Program-made: the position numbers and the translations under genes | NCBI GenBank assembly: GCA_013339895.1 | Contig: JABACO010000007.1 | Location: 457,738 to 521,737 of the forward strand | Direction: 5' to 3' | Source: Ephydatia muelleri | Lineage: Eukaryota > Porifera > Demospongiae > Spongillida > Spongillidae | Length of the DNA: 64,000 bases | Notes under the pieces: generated by a model | Seen by the model: the letters and a program-made list of their open reading frames with translations, nothing else | Databases searched by the model: none | What the model was told of the DNA's origin: nothing | Shown here: one piece after another, positions 34,310-45,289 of the stretch | How the letters are laid out: each line of letters opens with the position of its first letter | Numbering within the stretch: the stretch's first letter is position 1

Positions 34310-35648
34310 GCCAACACAACAGTGCAGAGATCATATATATGATCTCTGAACAGTGTCACTGTGTACCCTCGTTCCCCGAAATATTGACGTTAGTGACCTA
34401 GCAACGAGCCTTGACTGTCCTTGTAAACACAACAGATTCTGTCGCCATTTAAAAGTCATACAATGAATGAACAGCTACACTCCCGGCTCGGAACAGTAGA
34501 AAGTAACAGCTCGGAACAGACATTCATTGCATTTTTGGGGTTCCATAATTGAATTGTTGAAGCTACGTGGTATAGATAACGAAGTGTTAAATCAACTGTT
34601 AAAAATGATGGGTAAACCCCAAGTCACGTCCTATTACCTAACTTTTGTAAAGGTCACTCCCTTATCTGTTGCATGGGTGGAGCCTAGTCGGGTTTTCTTA
34701 CCTTAATTTTTATTCTATAACTTTCCTGTCGTGCTGAGAAAGAAGCACCACGACTTGCCTCAAGGATTGATACATATGTTTACAGACAAACTCACAGTGT
34801 GTGCATGTGCAAATACAAACAAACGAGAGGGAAACATTTCGTCAATTTGTGCACGAAAAATTCGTGGCGCCTACCTGCAACTAGACTTAGTGTGAATCTG
34901 ATAAAACCATAGATATTTGATACATGGATTGGAAACCTCTCACGTGACCCATTACGACTCATACAACATTTGGGTCAGTTTCCGAGAAAATGAGCCTTCG
35001 CTATATATATAAAAAAGTTATAAAAATCATTCACGTTTGAATCGCTATAACTTCCGAACGGTACTCGCCATTGACTTCCTATTTTCACCACTTCATACTA
35101 CACCATTTCTCTATGGTAAAATACTTTTTGGGGTCTTGCACTTGCTCCGTGCCCGTATTGCAACGTCCGATACCCCACAGGGTATGAACCCGTCATAACT
35201 TTCGGCAGGAGTAATCAAATCGCTTCAAATTCGGTTTGTAAGGTAGAGGGGTCCTATAGCTATTGATTTGTTCTGTTCGTTAATTTTCACTCTATCCGTT
35301 GCGGAGATACAGGCGTGCAAAGTTAATGCACATTTCCTGCTCGATTTGCCCAGGCAACCCTAGTTCCATTCTCCCATTCCGCATGAATATTAATCACTTC
35401 CTTGTTCCGCCCAATCTCCGCCTTAAACTAAGCTATATAGCCGTTCGCAACTCAGTGTCTGTTTGTTTTTTGTTGTTTTGTTTTATTTTCTGAGGTCAAA
35501 GAAGATGAGTTATATGACGATCGTACCGAATTAACGGATCCAAGTGAATGGTTGTCTAAGCACATCGAGATTACATGCATGCATACGGTAATTACATGTT
35601 GAAGAAGCAGCTGTAGGCCTACTAGTATACTAGAAATCCACACGCGCA
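34310..35648. other. No gene recognised; divergent repeat shared with ~42.5-43.1 kb
   Basis: At 35,000-35,320 the order of motifs (CTATAACTTCCGAACG, CTATTTTCACCACTTCATAC, GGGTCCTATAGCTATTGATT, TATCCGTTGCGGAGATACA) matches 42,540-43,040 (TGTATCTTCCGAAATATT, GGGTCCTACCGCTATTGATT, TATCCGTTATGGAGATACA). This points to an old, dispersed repeat family. Confidence 0.5.
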
Positions 35649-35772
35649 TAGTCTCGTCCCCAGACCCAGATTCCCAACAGCTGCGGGTGGATTACATCAC
35701 CGCTACGTTTCCACGTAGCGGTGATGTAATCCACCCGCAGCTGTTGGGAATCTGGGTCTGGGGACGAGACTA
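35649..35772. mobile_element. Perfect 59-bp-arm palindromic element (snap-back MITE) with 9-bp target-site duplication
   Basis: AGTCTCGTCCCCAGACCCAG... (35650-35708) and its exact reverse complement (35713-35771) are separated by only TTCC. The outer T/A pair extends the repeat to 35649-35772. ACACGCGCA flanks both sides directly, a 9-bp duplication typical of Mutator-like insertions. No coding sequence. Confidence 0.85.
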
Positions 35773-35924
35773 ACACGCGCACGCGCTGCTGGGATCACCA
35801 ACGCACGGGCCATGGCCAGCCTATGGTAGACGTTTTGTACTGGTGCGTTGTGTCACTTGTGTGCGTGCATACCATTTAGATATAACTTTTCACTTGAAGT
35901 CCAGTATCACCTCCAACTACGAAG

Positions 35925-36568
35925 CAGGGGTCGAAGTAACGATAACGCGTAATCATATTCATAACAATGATGACGTTTTTGCGCTAATCAAGTTATCGTA
36001 AAAACGTCACATCCGCAATGTACCATGGGACTTGTGTAGCGCAAGCGCTCACATAAACGCTTTTGTTCATTGGTGCGATAATAAGCGCTATTGTTCAACG
36101 GTGCGCTTTTGTACGCACAGCTCTTTCCTTACTTCAAAAACACTTACAATTGCTTTGCAATAGCATTTCTGTGCGGTGTACAGCGATGAATAAACCTGCT
36201 TGTATTGCTACCAGTGAGCGCGTACGTGGTTGCCCACAATTCTATGACCAGTGGCTGACTGAGTTTCCCTGGTTGTGCTTTGCGGATGGCATGATGTTCT
36301 GTACCGTGTGCATGTCACAAGACAGTACATTAGGCCAATTTGATAACGACAGTGAAATGGAGACCTTGTATCTAGCTTCAAAACGCAATTAGATCTTTTT
36401 ATGTGTACTATATAATAAGAGAACTGAAGCTTGCTAAAAACATGCGCAAAGGTACAACTTTACTCTGTGGCGTTCTTGTAACAATATAGTTGAACAAACT
36501 TGTGATGACAGATCGACGCGCCACATAAATGAATATGATTATGCGTTACCGCGTTACGTCGACCCCTG
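35925..36568 (+). mobile_element. hAT-like element (CAGGGGTCGA termini) with 5-bp target-site duplication
   Basis: CAGGGGTCGAAGTAACG at the left and, in reverse complement, CAGGGGTCGACGTAACGCGG at the right form inverted repeats extending to ATAATCATATTCAT. CGAAG lies directly on both sides. CAGGGG ends and a TTF-type zinc finger fit hAT, and a 5-bp duplication fits the hAT5 subgroup. The element is only 644 bp and lacks a transposase domain. Confidence 0.65.
36186..36392 (+). CDS. TTF-type zinc-finger ORF of the hAT-like element (truncated)
   Basis: From the ATG at 36186 the ORF encodes FYDQWLTEFPWLCFADG and MMFCTVC, the W..FPWL...MFC..C pattern of TTF-type (ZNF862-like) fingers found at the start of many hAT transposases. 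Only 68 residues precede the stop, so the DDE and dimerisation domains are missing and it is probably a remnant. It may still bind element ends or act as a repressor; that is speculation. Confidence 0.5.
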   Translation: MNKPACIATSERVRGCPQFYDQWLTEFPWLCFADGMMFCTVCMSQDSTLGQFDNDSEMETLYLASKRN

Positions 36569-36675
36569 CGAAGTCACAGCTGCCATCATAGTCATATCAT
36601 CTAACAAACCACGCCCTCAATCCGTCAGAAAGTAATTACTAAACAAGGCTGGGAACTAGGAGTGTAATGCGGTAA

Positions 36676-36869
36676 ATCAGTGTTATGACAACACACCATT
36701 AAAACGTCCTAACACCCCACCCATGCTGGGGGTTGCTCCTAACATCCTAACGCAGCCTGCCAACACCCCAAGATGTCAGCTCAACACACTTGTGTGTTGC
36801 CATAACACTCCCTGGGCTGTAACACCCCTCAAACCTAACACCCCTCGGGCCTTTTTTTTTTAACAGTGC
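36676..36869. mobile_element. Deletion derivative of the GCACTGTTAAAA element
   Basis: Matches 32,320-32,482 over CTGGGGGTTGCTCCTAACA, GCCAACACCCCAAGATGTCA and the TTTTTAACAGTGC end. The left end starts CAGTGTTATGACAACACAC. Confidence 0.75.
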
Positions 36870-37023
36870 ACTGCACACATGGTTAGGGTAATCTCCAGCC
36901 CTTTATTCTCTCATGCAGGCTACACAGTGTCCTCTAGCACTATTCTCTTCAAAGCGCTCAACTCGTCTTACTCAAATGCATCGCTCAACGCTGGAAGGAA
37001 ACAAATAGCTTACCAAAAAGTCG

Positions 37024-38168
37024 TGGTACCAAGATGGGCCAGCAGGTGTGTATTAACATGGTACCAAGATGGGACAGCAGGTGTGTGTTAACATGGTACC
37101 AAGATGGGACAGCAGGTGTGTGTTAACATGGTACCAAGATGGGACAGCAGGTGTGTGTTAACATGGTACCAACATGGGACAGCAGGTGTGTGTTAACATG
37201 GTACCAACATGGGACAGCAGGTGTGTGTTAACATGGTACCAAGATGGGACAGCAGGTGTGTGTTAACATGGTACCAAGATGGGACAGCAGGTGTGTGTTA
37301 ACATGGTACCAAGATGGGACAGCAGGTGTGTGTTAACATGGTACCAAGATGGGACAGCAGGTGTGTGTTAACATGGTACCAAGATGGGACAGCAGGTGTG
37401 TGTTAACATGGTACCAAGATGGGACAGCAGGTGTGTGTTAACATGGTACCAAGATGGGACAGCAGGTGTGTGTTAACATGGTACCAAGATGGGACAGCAG
37501 GTGTGTGTTAACATGGTACCAAGATGGGACAGCAGGTGTGTGTTAACATGGTACCAAGATGGGACAGCAGGTGTGTGTTAACATGGTACCAAGATGGGAC
37601 AGCAGGTGTGTGTTAACATGGTACCAAGATGGGACAGCAGGTGTGTGTTAACATGGTACCAAGATGGGGCAGCAGGTGTGTGTTAACATGGTACCAAGAT
37701 GGGACAGCAGGTGTGTGTTAACATGGTACCAAGATGGGACAGCAGGTGTGTGTTAACATGGTACCAACATGGGACAGCAGGTGTGTGTTAACATGGTACC
37801 AAGATGGGACAGCAGGTGTGTGTTAACATGGTACCAACATGGGACAGCAGGTGTGTGTTAACATGGTACCAAGATGGGACAGCAGGTGTGTGTTAACATG
37901 GTACCAAGATGGGGCAGCAGGTGTGTGTTAACATGGTACCAACATGGGACAGCAGGTGTGTGTTAACATGGTACCAAGATGGGACAGCAGGTGTGTATTA
38001 ACATGGTACCAAGATGGGGCAGCAGGTGTGTGTTAACATGGTACCAAGATGGGGCAGCAGGTGTGTGTTAACATGGTACCAAGATGGGACAGCAGGTGTG
38101 TGTTAACATGGTACCAAGATGGGGCAGCAGGTGTGTGTTAACATGGTACCAAGACGGGACAGCAGGTG
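37024..38168. repeat. 35-bp minisatellite, ~33 units
   Basis: Tandem units contain ACATGGTACCAAGATGGGAC followed by AGCAGGTGTGTGTTA. Variants are few and recurrent (AACATGGG for AAGATGGG, GGGGC for GGGAC, GTGTATTA). The array is highly homogenised. Every unit has GTTAAC, so no frame stays open through it. Confidence 0.97.
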
Positions 38169-38169
38169 T

Positions 38170-38998
38170 GTATGGTTTTGTGCAACCCTTTTCATGATTT
38201 GATTCTATATTATCCAGAATGTCTTACCTACACGTTTAACTGGAATAACTGCAACATATGCACACACACATGCACCATTATGCTCGCACATCTACACATA
38301 TAATTTCACTTATGCACACACCCACAGTCCTAAAATTAGCACTGTTGGTAAAATTTGGTATTGTGCTCCATGCACTATTAAAGCAGTACGTAGACATCAC
38401 TATTTGAAGATAGGATTGATTGGCAAGGAAATCAACTACAGTATTGTTACAGTAGGATTTGATAGGATACTGAAATCAAACAGTCCGCATATACAAAGAT
38501 CAATCTTCTTCCTCTGCTCAGAGGCTGCATATGGTTGATGCCCTCTGTGTACAACCTTGTCAAATGAGGCTCATGAATAAGACAAACACTGAACAATTTC
38601 AAGGGCCACAACCTAGTACTCTATCTCACCACTAATCAACACCTGCAGCTGTTTACTGTTACATGATGTTTATAGTCTACCAATTCACATGTTTGTATCA
38701 ACTGATCTAAAGTCCCAACTGTTGCCTTGTTTGGGCAATGTGTGTGCACCCGTTATCACTTGATGTGCAAGAGATGTTTTGCATTTGTAAGATAGAATTC
38801 CCCATGACCACACCCCTCACACTGATTCCTCCTACAGGGTAGCTCATGACACTTCAGCCATGTCCTGGGCCTCTTCAGTCAAGCTGTGGCCTATCCTGCT
38901 CGTCTGGGCAAGATTAGGACCCAGCTAGTCCTCCAGAACACACTTGAAGACACCGCAGCACTGCTGCCTTGCCACATAAGATCACTGGAGTGTGGTTA
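38170..38998. other. Largely uncharacterised; possible orphan exon at ~38,837-38,994 (+)
   Basis: After CTCCTACAG an open stretch encodes LGLFSQAVAYPARLGKIRTQ, then ALLPCHIRSLECG, and ends at a GTTATC donor-like site. I cannot link it to a gene and the frame has an upstream stop, so it may be a gene relic. Confidence 0.25.
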
Positions 38999-39170
38999 TC
39001 CCTCCCTCCCTCCCTCCCTCCCTCCCTCCCTCCCTCCCTCCCTCCCTCCCTCCCTCCCTCCCTCCCTCCCTCCCTCCCTTCTATTTCCTCCCTCCTTCCC
39101 TTTCCTCCCTCCCTCTCTCTATCTCTCCCTTCCTCCTACTTTCCTCTCTCCCTGCCCTCCTGCCTTATCC
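38999..39170. repeat. (CCCT)n tetranucleotide repeat and CT-rich tail
   Basis: About 19 perfect CCCT units (38999-39077) followed by degenerate CT-rich sequence. The Pro/Ser/Leu-rich ORFs here are artefacts. Confidence 0.95.
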
Positions 39171-39737
39171 TAAGCTGCACATCAATCAAGTGTCAGACTC
39201 CCAACAAGCTGTCCAACCAGCTTGCCCTGATTGACCATTCGGAGCCCCCCCCCCCCCCCCCTCCAACTTGAATGTGGTGTGATTGCCCTATGGTGGGACA
39301 TAGCTGTATACAAGCCAGTAGAGGTGTGGCCTCTGGACAGAGGAAGCTACATGTACTTGACTGCAAAGAAAGGTGTTGACTGCTTGTTACATGTACCAAA
39401 ACCCTGACTAGACTTTATCTCACCATCTATCCAAACACACTGTTGACTCGTAGATTTTACATGACTTTATCTCATCATCTATCCATACACACTGTTGACT
39501 CATAGATTTTACATGTGTTTACATGTGTTGACTTGGCTGAAGTGTATGTGGTGTGACCGTCTGACTAATCAGTTAAATAGTTTGGTGTTACCATCCAGAA
39601 ACGCCTCTCGGAATTGGACGTGGATATGGTCAGTTACACAGCTTACACGTATCTATTTTACACATGTATGTACTGCATGCATTTCCCTCGTCTATTAATA
39701 GCTGATAATGAGTCAATAACCAAGGCTGGAATGACTT

Positions 39738-39887
39738 GGTCACGCCCATGGACTGAAAACGAAACGTTCGGATCACTAAGGCCAAGCCACCACTGTTGAA
39801 GATGAATTTATAAAAATTCATCTTCAACAGTGTTGGCTTGGCCTTAGTGATCAGAACGTTTCGTCTTCAGCCCATGAGCGTGACCAC
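39738..39887. mobile_element. Fold-back MITE, arms ~70 bp
   Basis: TGGTCACGCCCATGGACTGA... pairs with ...GCCCATGAGCGTGACCA. The inner stem CACTGTTGAAGATGAAT pairs with ATTCATCTTCAACAGTG around a TTATAAAA loop. No clear target-site duplication. Confidence 0.8.
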
Positions 39888-40199
39888 GGCTCAAGTTTCC
39901 TGCCTGGCCAATGTATGAATTTCAATGCTGGTTATGTACATCATCCACATCCTGCTACGTGTGCATTCAATGATGCATATGAGGCTCATGAAATGAAATG
40001 TTACTATAAGCTCATTTCTCAGCCACTAGTAACCAACATCTTGTCTCACAACTATGACTACACTGAAGAAACAGTCCTAGAGCAACAAACATTTAAAGGA
40101 AGTAATGAAAATGAAACTCAACAGACTCAGTACTGCTGCTACCCAACTCAGAGCCATGCTGCCTTCCAATCTCCAGCTAGCGATTGAGAAAAAGGAGCA

Positions 40200-40744
40200 T
40201 CCAGCTGGCTTACAGTGCTACCTATAGAGAAGTATGGGTTTACCCTTCACAAGACTGCCTTGCCGAGATGCACTAGCTCTTAGGTATGGCTGTTACCTGC
40301 CAACATGCCCACCAGCTGTGCCTGTGGTGCTGCCTTCTCTGTTGAGCATGCCAAAAGGTGGCTTCCTCTTCCACCAGAGATCAGAGACTATACTGCCTAT
40401 TTGTCCCATTGATATTAATAATGCAGAATGCTATGGTAACAGTGTCTACATAGCCTCAGGCTTCCGTTGATACTCATGATAGTCTATTTTTTGTTTTAGC
40501 AAATTTGAGCCACCCCAAATGCAAAAGCTTCTGGGGCTCCTCCCCAGACCATGATGGAGAGCAATCCCCCATTTCCTACAGCCACCTTCATAACAGCTGC
40601 CTATTACCACTTCACTTCTTTTCCTTAGGGATACCAAGACTGATCTGGCCTTGCATTTTAATTTGATTGCATACCAAACGACATTCACTTCATTCATTTC
40701 GAGTGCCTCCCTCCATGGCACCCCTTGTCGTGGGTTAGCCACTC
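40200..40744. other. No gene recognised
   Basis: Short ORFs on both strands without recognisable domains. The minus-strand frame continues from the Death-domain relic but has no motif I can name. Confidence 0.35.
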
Positions 40745-40894
40745 CTCTTTGCTATACTTCTTATCCAGGTCAAATGCCAGTCTCTCTTTGCCCACTTCAC
40801 GTAAAGCTGATGCTAGTTGTCCAACTGAGGGGAGGTAGTGATTGGGTGGTGCCCAGTCCAACCACCTCCTCAGCATGGCTAAATAGTAGTGCTC
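40745..40894 (-). pseudogene. Death-domain fragment
   Basis: The minus-strand frame (ORF 41008-40694) contains LRRWLDWAPPNHYLPSVGQL, then ASALREVGKERLAFDL. This fits the last helices of a Death domain (W..W.P......P....L..AL..VG.E.LA..L). Death domains mediate assembly of signalling complexes in apoptosis and innate immunity. Only about 50 residues are present, with no neighbouring domain, no clear splice sites and a MITE directly upstream, so it is probably an exon relic. Confidence 0.5.
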
Positions 40895-40929
40895 ATCATG
40901 AGTGCACGTTCTCTGACTATGGTGACTAG

Positions 40930-41095
40930 CACAGGGAAAAGTTTCGAGTTCGGGTTTTGATCCACGATCCCAATGTGATAAGCAATCACAGTAGACACAA
41001 CAAACCACATCAAAATGCCCAATGTTGATTTAAGCCTTTCCACCCAGGGATTGTGGATCAAAATCCAACTAGGGAATGCGAAACTTTTCCCTGTG
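40930..41095. mobile_element. MITE with CACAGGGAAAAGTTTCG terminal inverted repeats and TAG duplication
   Basis: CACAGGGAAAAGTTTCGAGT...TTTTGATCCACGATCCC pairs with GGGATTGTGGATCAAAATCC...CGAAACTTTTCCCTGTG. TAG flanks both sides (40927-40929 and 41096-41098). Total about 166 bp. Confidence 0.8.
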
Positions 41096-41099
41096 TAGT

Positions 41100-42400
41100 T
41101 CATTGTCTGTGAAGCCAAGCCTCATGCCAATGCTTCTCCATTTAGAGCATGCTTTCTAGGTCATGTGGAATATTTCAGTGTAGTTGTCATCATCTTATAA
41201 CTGGAATTTCATGATCTACGTGGAACAGGATTATGTGCATTTACTTTATAGACACTGTAGCTGGGACAAAGGAGCTACAAAGATAAAGGACTAGATGTAT
41301 ATAGGATAGTACATTACTATAGATGCTGAAGATATTAGGACCTTATACTAATATTAGCTATTACGGAATACAAACACTTGTACTGTTATAACAAACATGT
41401 CATGAGTACTGTAGGTGATGTGATGAACCACACTAAAGGATTACGAATGGACTTAGAACTGTATAATATTATATGGAATTAAGGTGCAGTTGCCATGGTG
41501 ATGGTGCAGGTTGAAAGGTTAGAGATTTGAGCTTGGGTAGTACAGCACAAAGGTTGTGTTGTGAGGGTTTATTGAAGGCAAGATTCAATGGAAATTGTTG
41601 AATACCAATCATCTCAGACTCATACCAATCAACTTGTATTTTGAACGTATGTTACCTCTATCTCAATATCTTCAATGAAAAATAGCTGAAATCGAGTAGA
41701 TCCTGCAATCAGCTTTAGTTTCAAATGGATGCTCACACCTGCCTCACCTGTCTAAGTGTGGCCATGCCACGATGCTGACACAACTGCTGTATACTCTCAA
41801 GCTCTTTCAGTTAGGACACATCTGTATCTGATGTTCCACCTCGTCAGACTGTCTTTGGCAGTCAAGATTCTGCCACTTGTACTCAACAACTTCTACAACT
41901 TAATTTGTTGCTTTCGGAGCTCAACTTGTACCAACATTGCTTAATTGCTACTTCAACATAGGGTCTCTTTACCCGTCTTGTTGCTGCTGGTCCTCTTGTA
42001 TGGCCACTTCTTGTTATTCCTTACAGGCTGGCTGCTGCATTGTAGGTTCACATGTATGGCCTCCATTTTCCTCCTCAGCAATGAACAACTGCATGGATAC
42101 ATGTGCAGGGAAAGTTAGCAATTTGACTCAGTAACTCAGATGGTTTATTTGTCAATGTGCACTACAAAATCAAATCATTCAACAAATTACCTGCATGCCT
42201 TCATTACCTGCATAATTTCATTGAACTTTCAATTGGTTTTATATATAAGTTTATCAATAATAAAACAGACTTGGAAATATGTTTTGAATAAATGTATAAC
42301 TACTGCTCAAACATGCAGTTTAATTATCTTAGCAACTTCATTAGTTGTCTTTCCTGACCCATGCCACCCCAAAATTTGTTGGTACATGTATAAAGCAAAC
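41100..42400. other. No gene recognised
   Basis: AT-rich DNA with ORFs under 105 codons, none with a recognisable motif. Confidence 0.4.
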
Positions 42401-42406
42401 GAAGTG

Positions 42407-43255
42407 CCCAAATCGGTTCAAAATAGGTGCCTATGTAGAAGGGTTGTTTGAATGATGCATTGTATATATTGATAATCCTATAAAGAAATATGTGGAACGT
42501 TCTATACGAAAATGGGTCTTGTGGATTTTATTTTATAACATAAAAGTTAAAACGATTGTATCTTCCGAAATATTAACGCTATCGGGTTCCTATTTTTAAC
42601 ACAACATACCACACCATTACTATATGTGAAAATCCATTTTGGTGTCTTACACATGCGGGGTACCGACGTTATGTGCATGTTCCATGAACATGCACATACA
42701 TCTCTGAGGTCAAAAATGTATCAATGAGTGTACAACAAGTGACGGACACTTGCACTTCTCTGATACATACCTGATATAAATTGGAATGGTATATATTTCA
42801 TGGCATGCAAGAAATTTTGTGCTTAGTGGGAAGTAGAGGTTTATTGAATCAGATTGTTATATTATGGCTTTCCAACAATTTGCCATAATGAGATACGAGA
42901 TCTCACTGCTTCCTTGTTATCAGAAGTATGCCATAATGTTGCCATTGAAACTCACTTACAACCACTGAATAGAAGGGTCCTACCGCTATTGATTTGTTTT
43001 GTTCATTAATTTTTGCTTTATCCGTTATGGAGATACAAGTAATTGCATATTTCCCGGGCGTTACGCGCCATTAACGTATTACGAGAATCCTCGAAGCCAG
43101 TTGTAATACGTTAATGGCGCGTAAGGCCCGGGAAATATGCAATTACTTTGCACACTTGTATCTCCATAACGGATAAAGCAAAAATTAACGAACAAAACAA
43201 ATCAATAGCGGTAGGACCCTTCTACATGGATGCCTATTTTGAACCGATTTGGACA
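42407..43255. repeat. Nested inverted-repeat structure with a ~115-bp-arm hairpin at its centre-right
   Basis: CAAATCGGTTCAAAATAGG near 42409 pairs with CCTATTTTGAACCGATTTGG near 43236. The hairpin arms are 42,972-43,081 and 43,111-43,227 (GGGTCCTACCGCTATTGATT against AATCAATAGCGGTAGGACCC; CCATTAACGTATTAC against GTAATACGTTAATGG). The region 42,682-42,790 between them is a dispersed repeat also found at 60,090-60,190. Confidence 0.75.
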
Positions 43256-43321
43256 CTCTTACCTGAAGGTGTGGCCGTTTTGAACCCTACGGGGTATCGG
43301 ACCTTGTAACTGAATGGTGAA

Positions 43322-43799
43322 GGCTTTCACCACAAATCTGCCAACATTGATGAGAATTCACGTCTCGATATACGTGCCAGGGGTTTTTGGATTCGTAGTC
43401 AGGATGCTTTTTTTGATGTAAGGGTTTTCCACCCTAATGCTCCAAGCTACCTGTCCATGGACTTGCCAGCGATATACCAGAGACATGAGTCGGGAAAAAA
43501 TCTAGTCAACGGGTGAAAGAGTTTGAGCATGGGGTCTTTACACCACTGGTTTCTAGTACAATATGAGGAATGGCTCGTGAGTGTTCAACATTTTACAGGC
43601 ATTTGGCAGACATGATTTCCATCAAGCAGGACAAACCTTATTCTCTTGTAGTTAGCTGGCTATGCACTCAACTCTCTTTTGCTTCCCTTCGTGCTGCTGT
43701 CCTGTGCATTCGTGGAAGCAGGTCATCACATCGCCACCCTATTTACGAACATGACCTTACCCTTGCCACTGTTGAGGGTAAGATACCATCCTCAGTCTA
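43322..43799 (+). pseudogene. 3' fragment of a non-LTR retrotransposon polyprotein (endonuclease-like C-terminus), frameshifted
   Basis: The frame begins HHKSANIDENSRLDIRARGF and WIRSQDAFFDVRVFHPNAPS, stops at a TGA near 43,514, continues in another frame as QRVKEFEHGVFTPLVSST, then MARECSTFYRHLADM and FASLRAAVLCIRGSRSS. The motif order is one I recall from C-terminal parts of retrotransposon proteins in cnidarians and sponges. The D...QDAFFDVRV spacing could be a PD-(D/E)XK restriction-like nuclease; that is inference. At least one frameshift and one in-frame stop make it dead. No reverse transcriptase lies upstream. Confidence 0.5.
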
Positions 43800-44755
43800 A
43801 AAATCTATCAGTAGCACTTTTGTTTTTATGCATTGTCTTGTATAGTATGTGGATTATTGTATTTGGATTTGAATAGTTTCAGATAAAAAAAATAATCAAT
43901 GCCCCCATTTAAAATATGATTATAAATATAATTATACCTGTAAATTTGCATCTTTAGCCAAGTAACAGAAGTGTTATAAATTAGTCAAATGTATGAACTT
44001 TTCAGCACTGATGTATGATGTTTTTAACAGTTACTATTTAATACAATACATGGAAACATTAAGTCAGGATACATGGCTGGAAACGTATTTTGAACAAAGA
44101 ATAATGGGTGCAGAGTATTGCAGAATAATACATTTATTTTGTAGGAGGATATTTAAAACTATGAGATTGATTGGGCAGAGCTCCCACTACCCACTGATGG
44201 CAGTACAACACCACTCATAGAAACAAGCTACCCATTCTCAGAGCATGAGATACCATTTCTACACAATTAATTTGATCCACTTAGCTTCCTTTCTGAGGAC
44301 TACGACATCTCACTTTACTTGACCCACATTCTATAAAAAATCGCCATAAGTAGTTATATTAATAGGTAGTAGTGATGATTAATAACCAGTTCAAATGAAG
44401 GGATTCTGATAATATAGATTATAATTTTAAAATAATGGTTAATTCAATACAATATACAAAACAACTCATAATCAAGTGCCCAAAAGGCCATTAATAACTC
44501 TTCAGTGGAATAGCTAACTAATTTAGGCTACACTATTAGCAATATAACTAAAGTGTTATAAGTGTCAATAATAATCATAACTTGATTACAGGTGGTCGTT
44601 TAATGAATGGTTTGAATTTGTAGTAATTAATTGACTGAAATTTAACAAGCAGGATATTTGATAAATTAGTAGATATATTATTTTTATTTTTATTTTTAGA
44701 AATTCACAGCATATAATTATCATTATGTACTGTTGGTTTAAGATTTATTTTATAC
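43800..44755. other. AT-rich stretch without a recognised gene
   Basis: Strongly AT-rich, with only short low-complexity ORFs. Confidence 0.5.
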
Positions 44756-44756
44756 C

Positions 44757-45285
44757 AGACCTAGCCTCATACCTGGACATACCCCACCCCCTACGTCTTG
44801 ACCAGGAGTTGAGAAAGTTAAGAGATTATAGCTAGGAGATGCTCCAAATAAAAGTAAGGGGTGCTCATACTTCATGGGTCAGTTGGAGAAAACCATGCAA
44901 CAGCTAGAGAAGGAGTTCAGGAGGTGGAGGAACACCATCACTTAGGAGACCATCACTTAGGAGACCACATTCCATAGACAGGAGACCCTTTTATTTAATC
45001 ATGCATTCACTTTTTTTTCCACCCATCTTCTTAATTACGGGGTCATGGTGATTTGCAGATAAGGGAAACAGTAGTATTCAATTTAATGCACCATGCTCTT
45101 TCATTTGCTGGAAGCTTGTACTCCACAGTTATGATACCTTGAACTATATAGCTAGCTAGGAAGGTGATGCTGTAATGGATATCAGATGTGGCTTAGACCC
45201 TGATGATGTGACCTGAATGACTTGTGTTATGCTTTTGCCTTATTTACGTACAGGGGAAGCAAGAATCTTGTGAGGCCAGGTTGTC
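44757..45285 (+). pseudogene. Decayed duplicate of the 3' end of the ankyrin gene plus its downstream DNA
   Basis: Matches 8,566-9,255: CCCTACGTCTTGACCAGGAG, GAGATGCTCCAAATAAAAG, AACCATGCAACAGCTAGAG, GGAACACCATCACTTAGGAG, then the 3' flank (TTTCATTTGCTGGAAGCTTG, TAATGGATATCAGATGTGG, GGGGAAGCAAGAATCTTGTG). The intron between the last two coding exons is shortened by deletion, the coiled-coil exon has an in-frame TAG, and only one unit of the 57-bp repeat is present. Because intronic and flanking DNA are included, it is a genomic duplicate, not a retrocopy. Confidence 0.85.
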
Positions 45286-45289
45286 TGCA

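Noticed and set aside
37024-38168. CRISPR-like array or tandem tRNA cluster
   Set aside because: Direct repeats follow each other without unique spacers, and the context is an animal genome; it is a minisatellite.
38992-39271. Pro-rich ORFs at the CCCT repeat
   Set aside because: Artefact of a tetranucleotide repeat open in all frames.
44757-45285. Processed retrocopy of the ankyrin gene
   Set aside because: It contains intronic remnants and about 400 bp of non-transcribed 3' flank, so it is a genomic duplicate.
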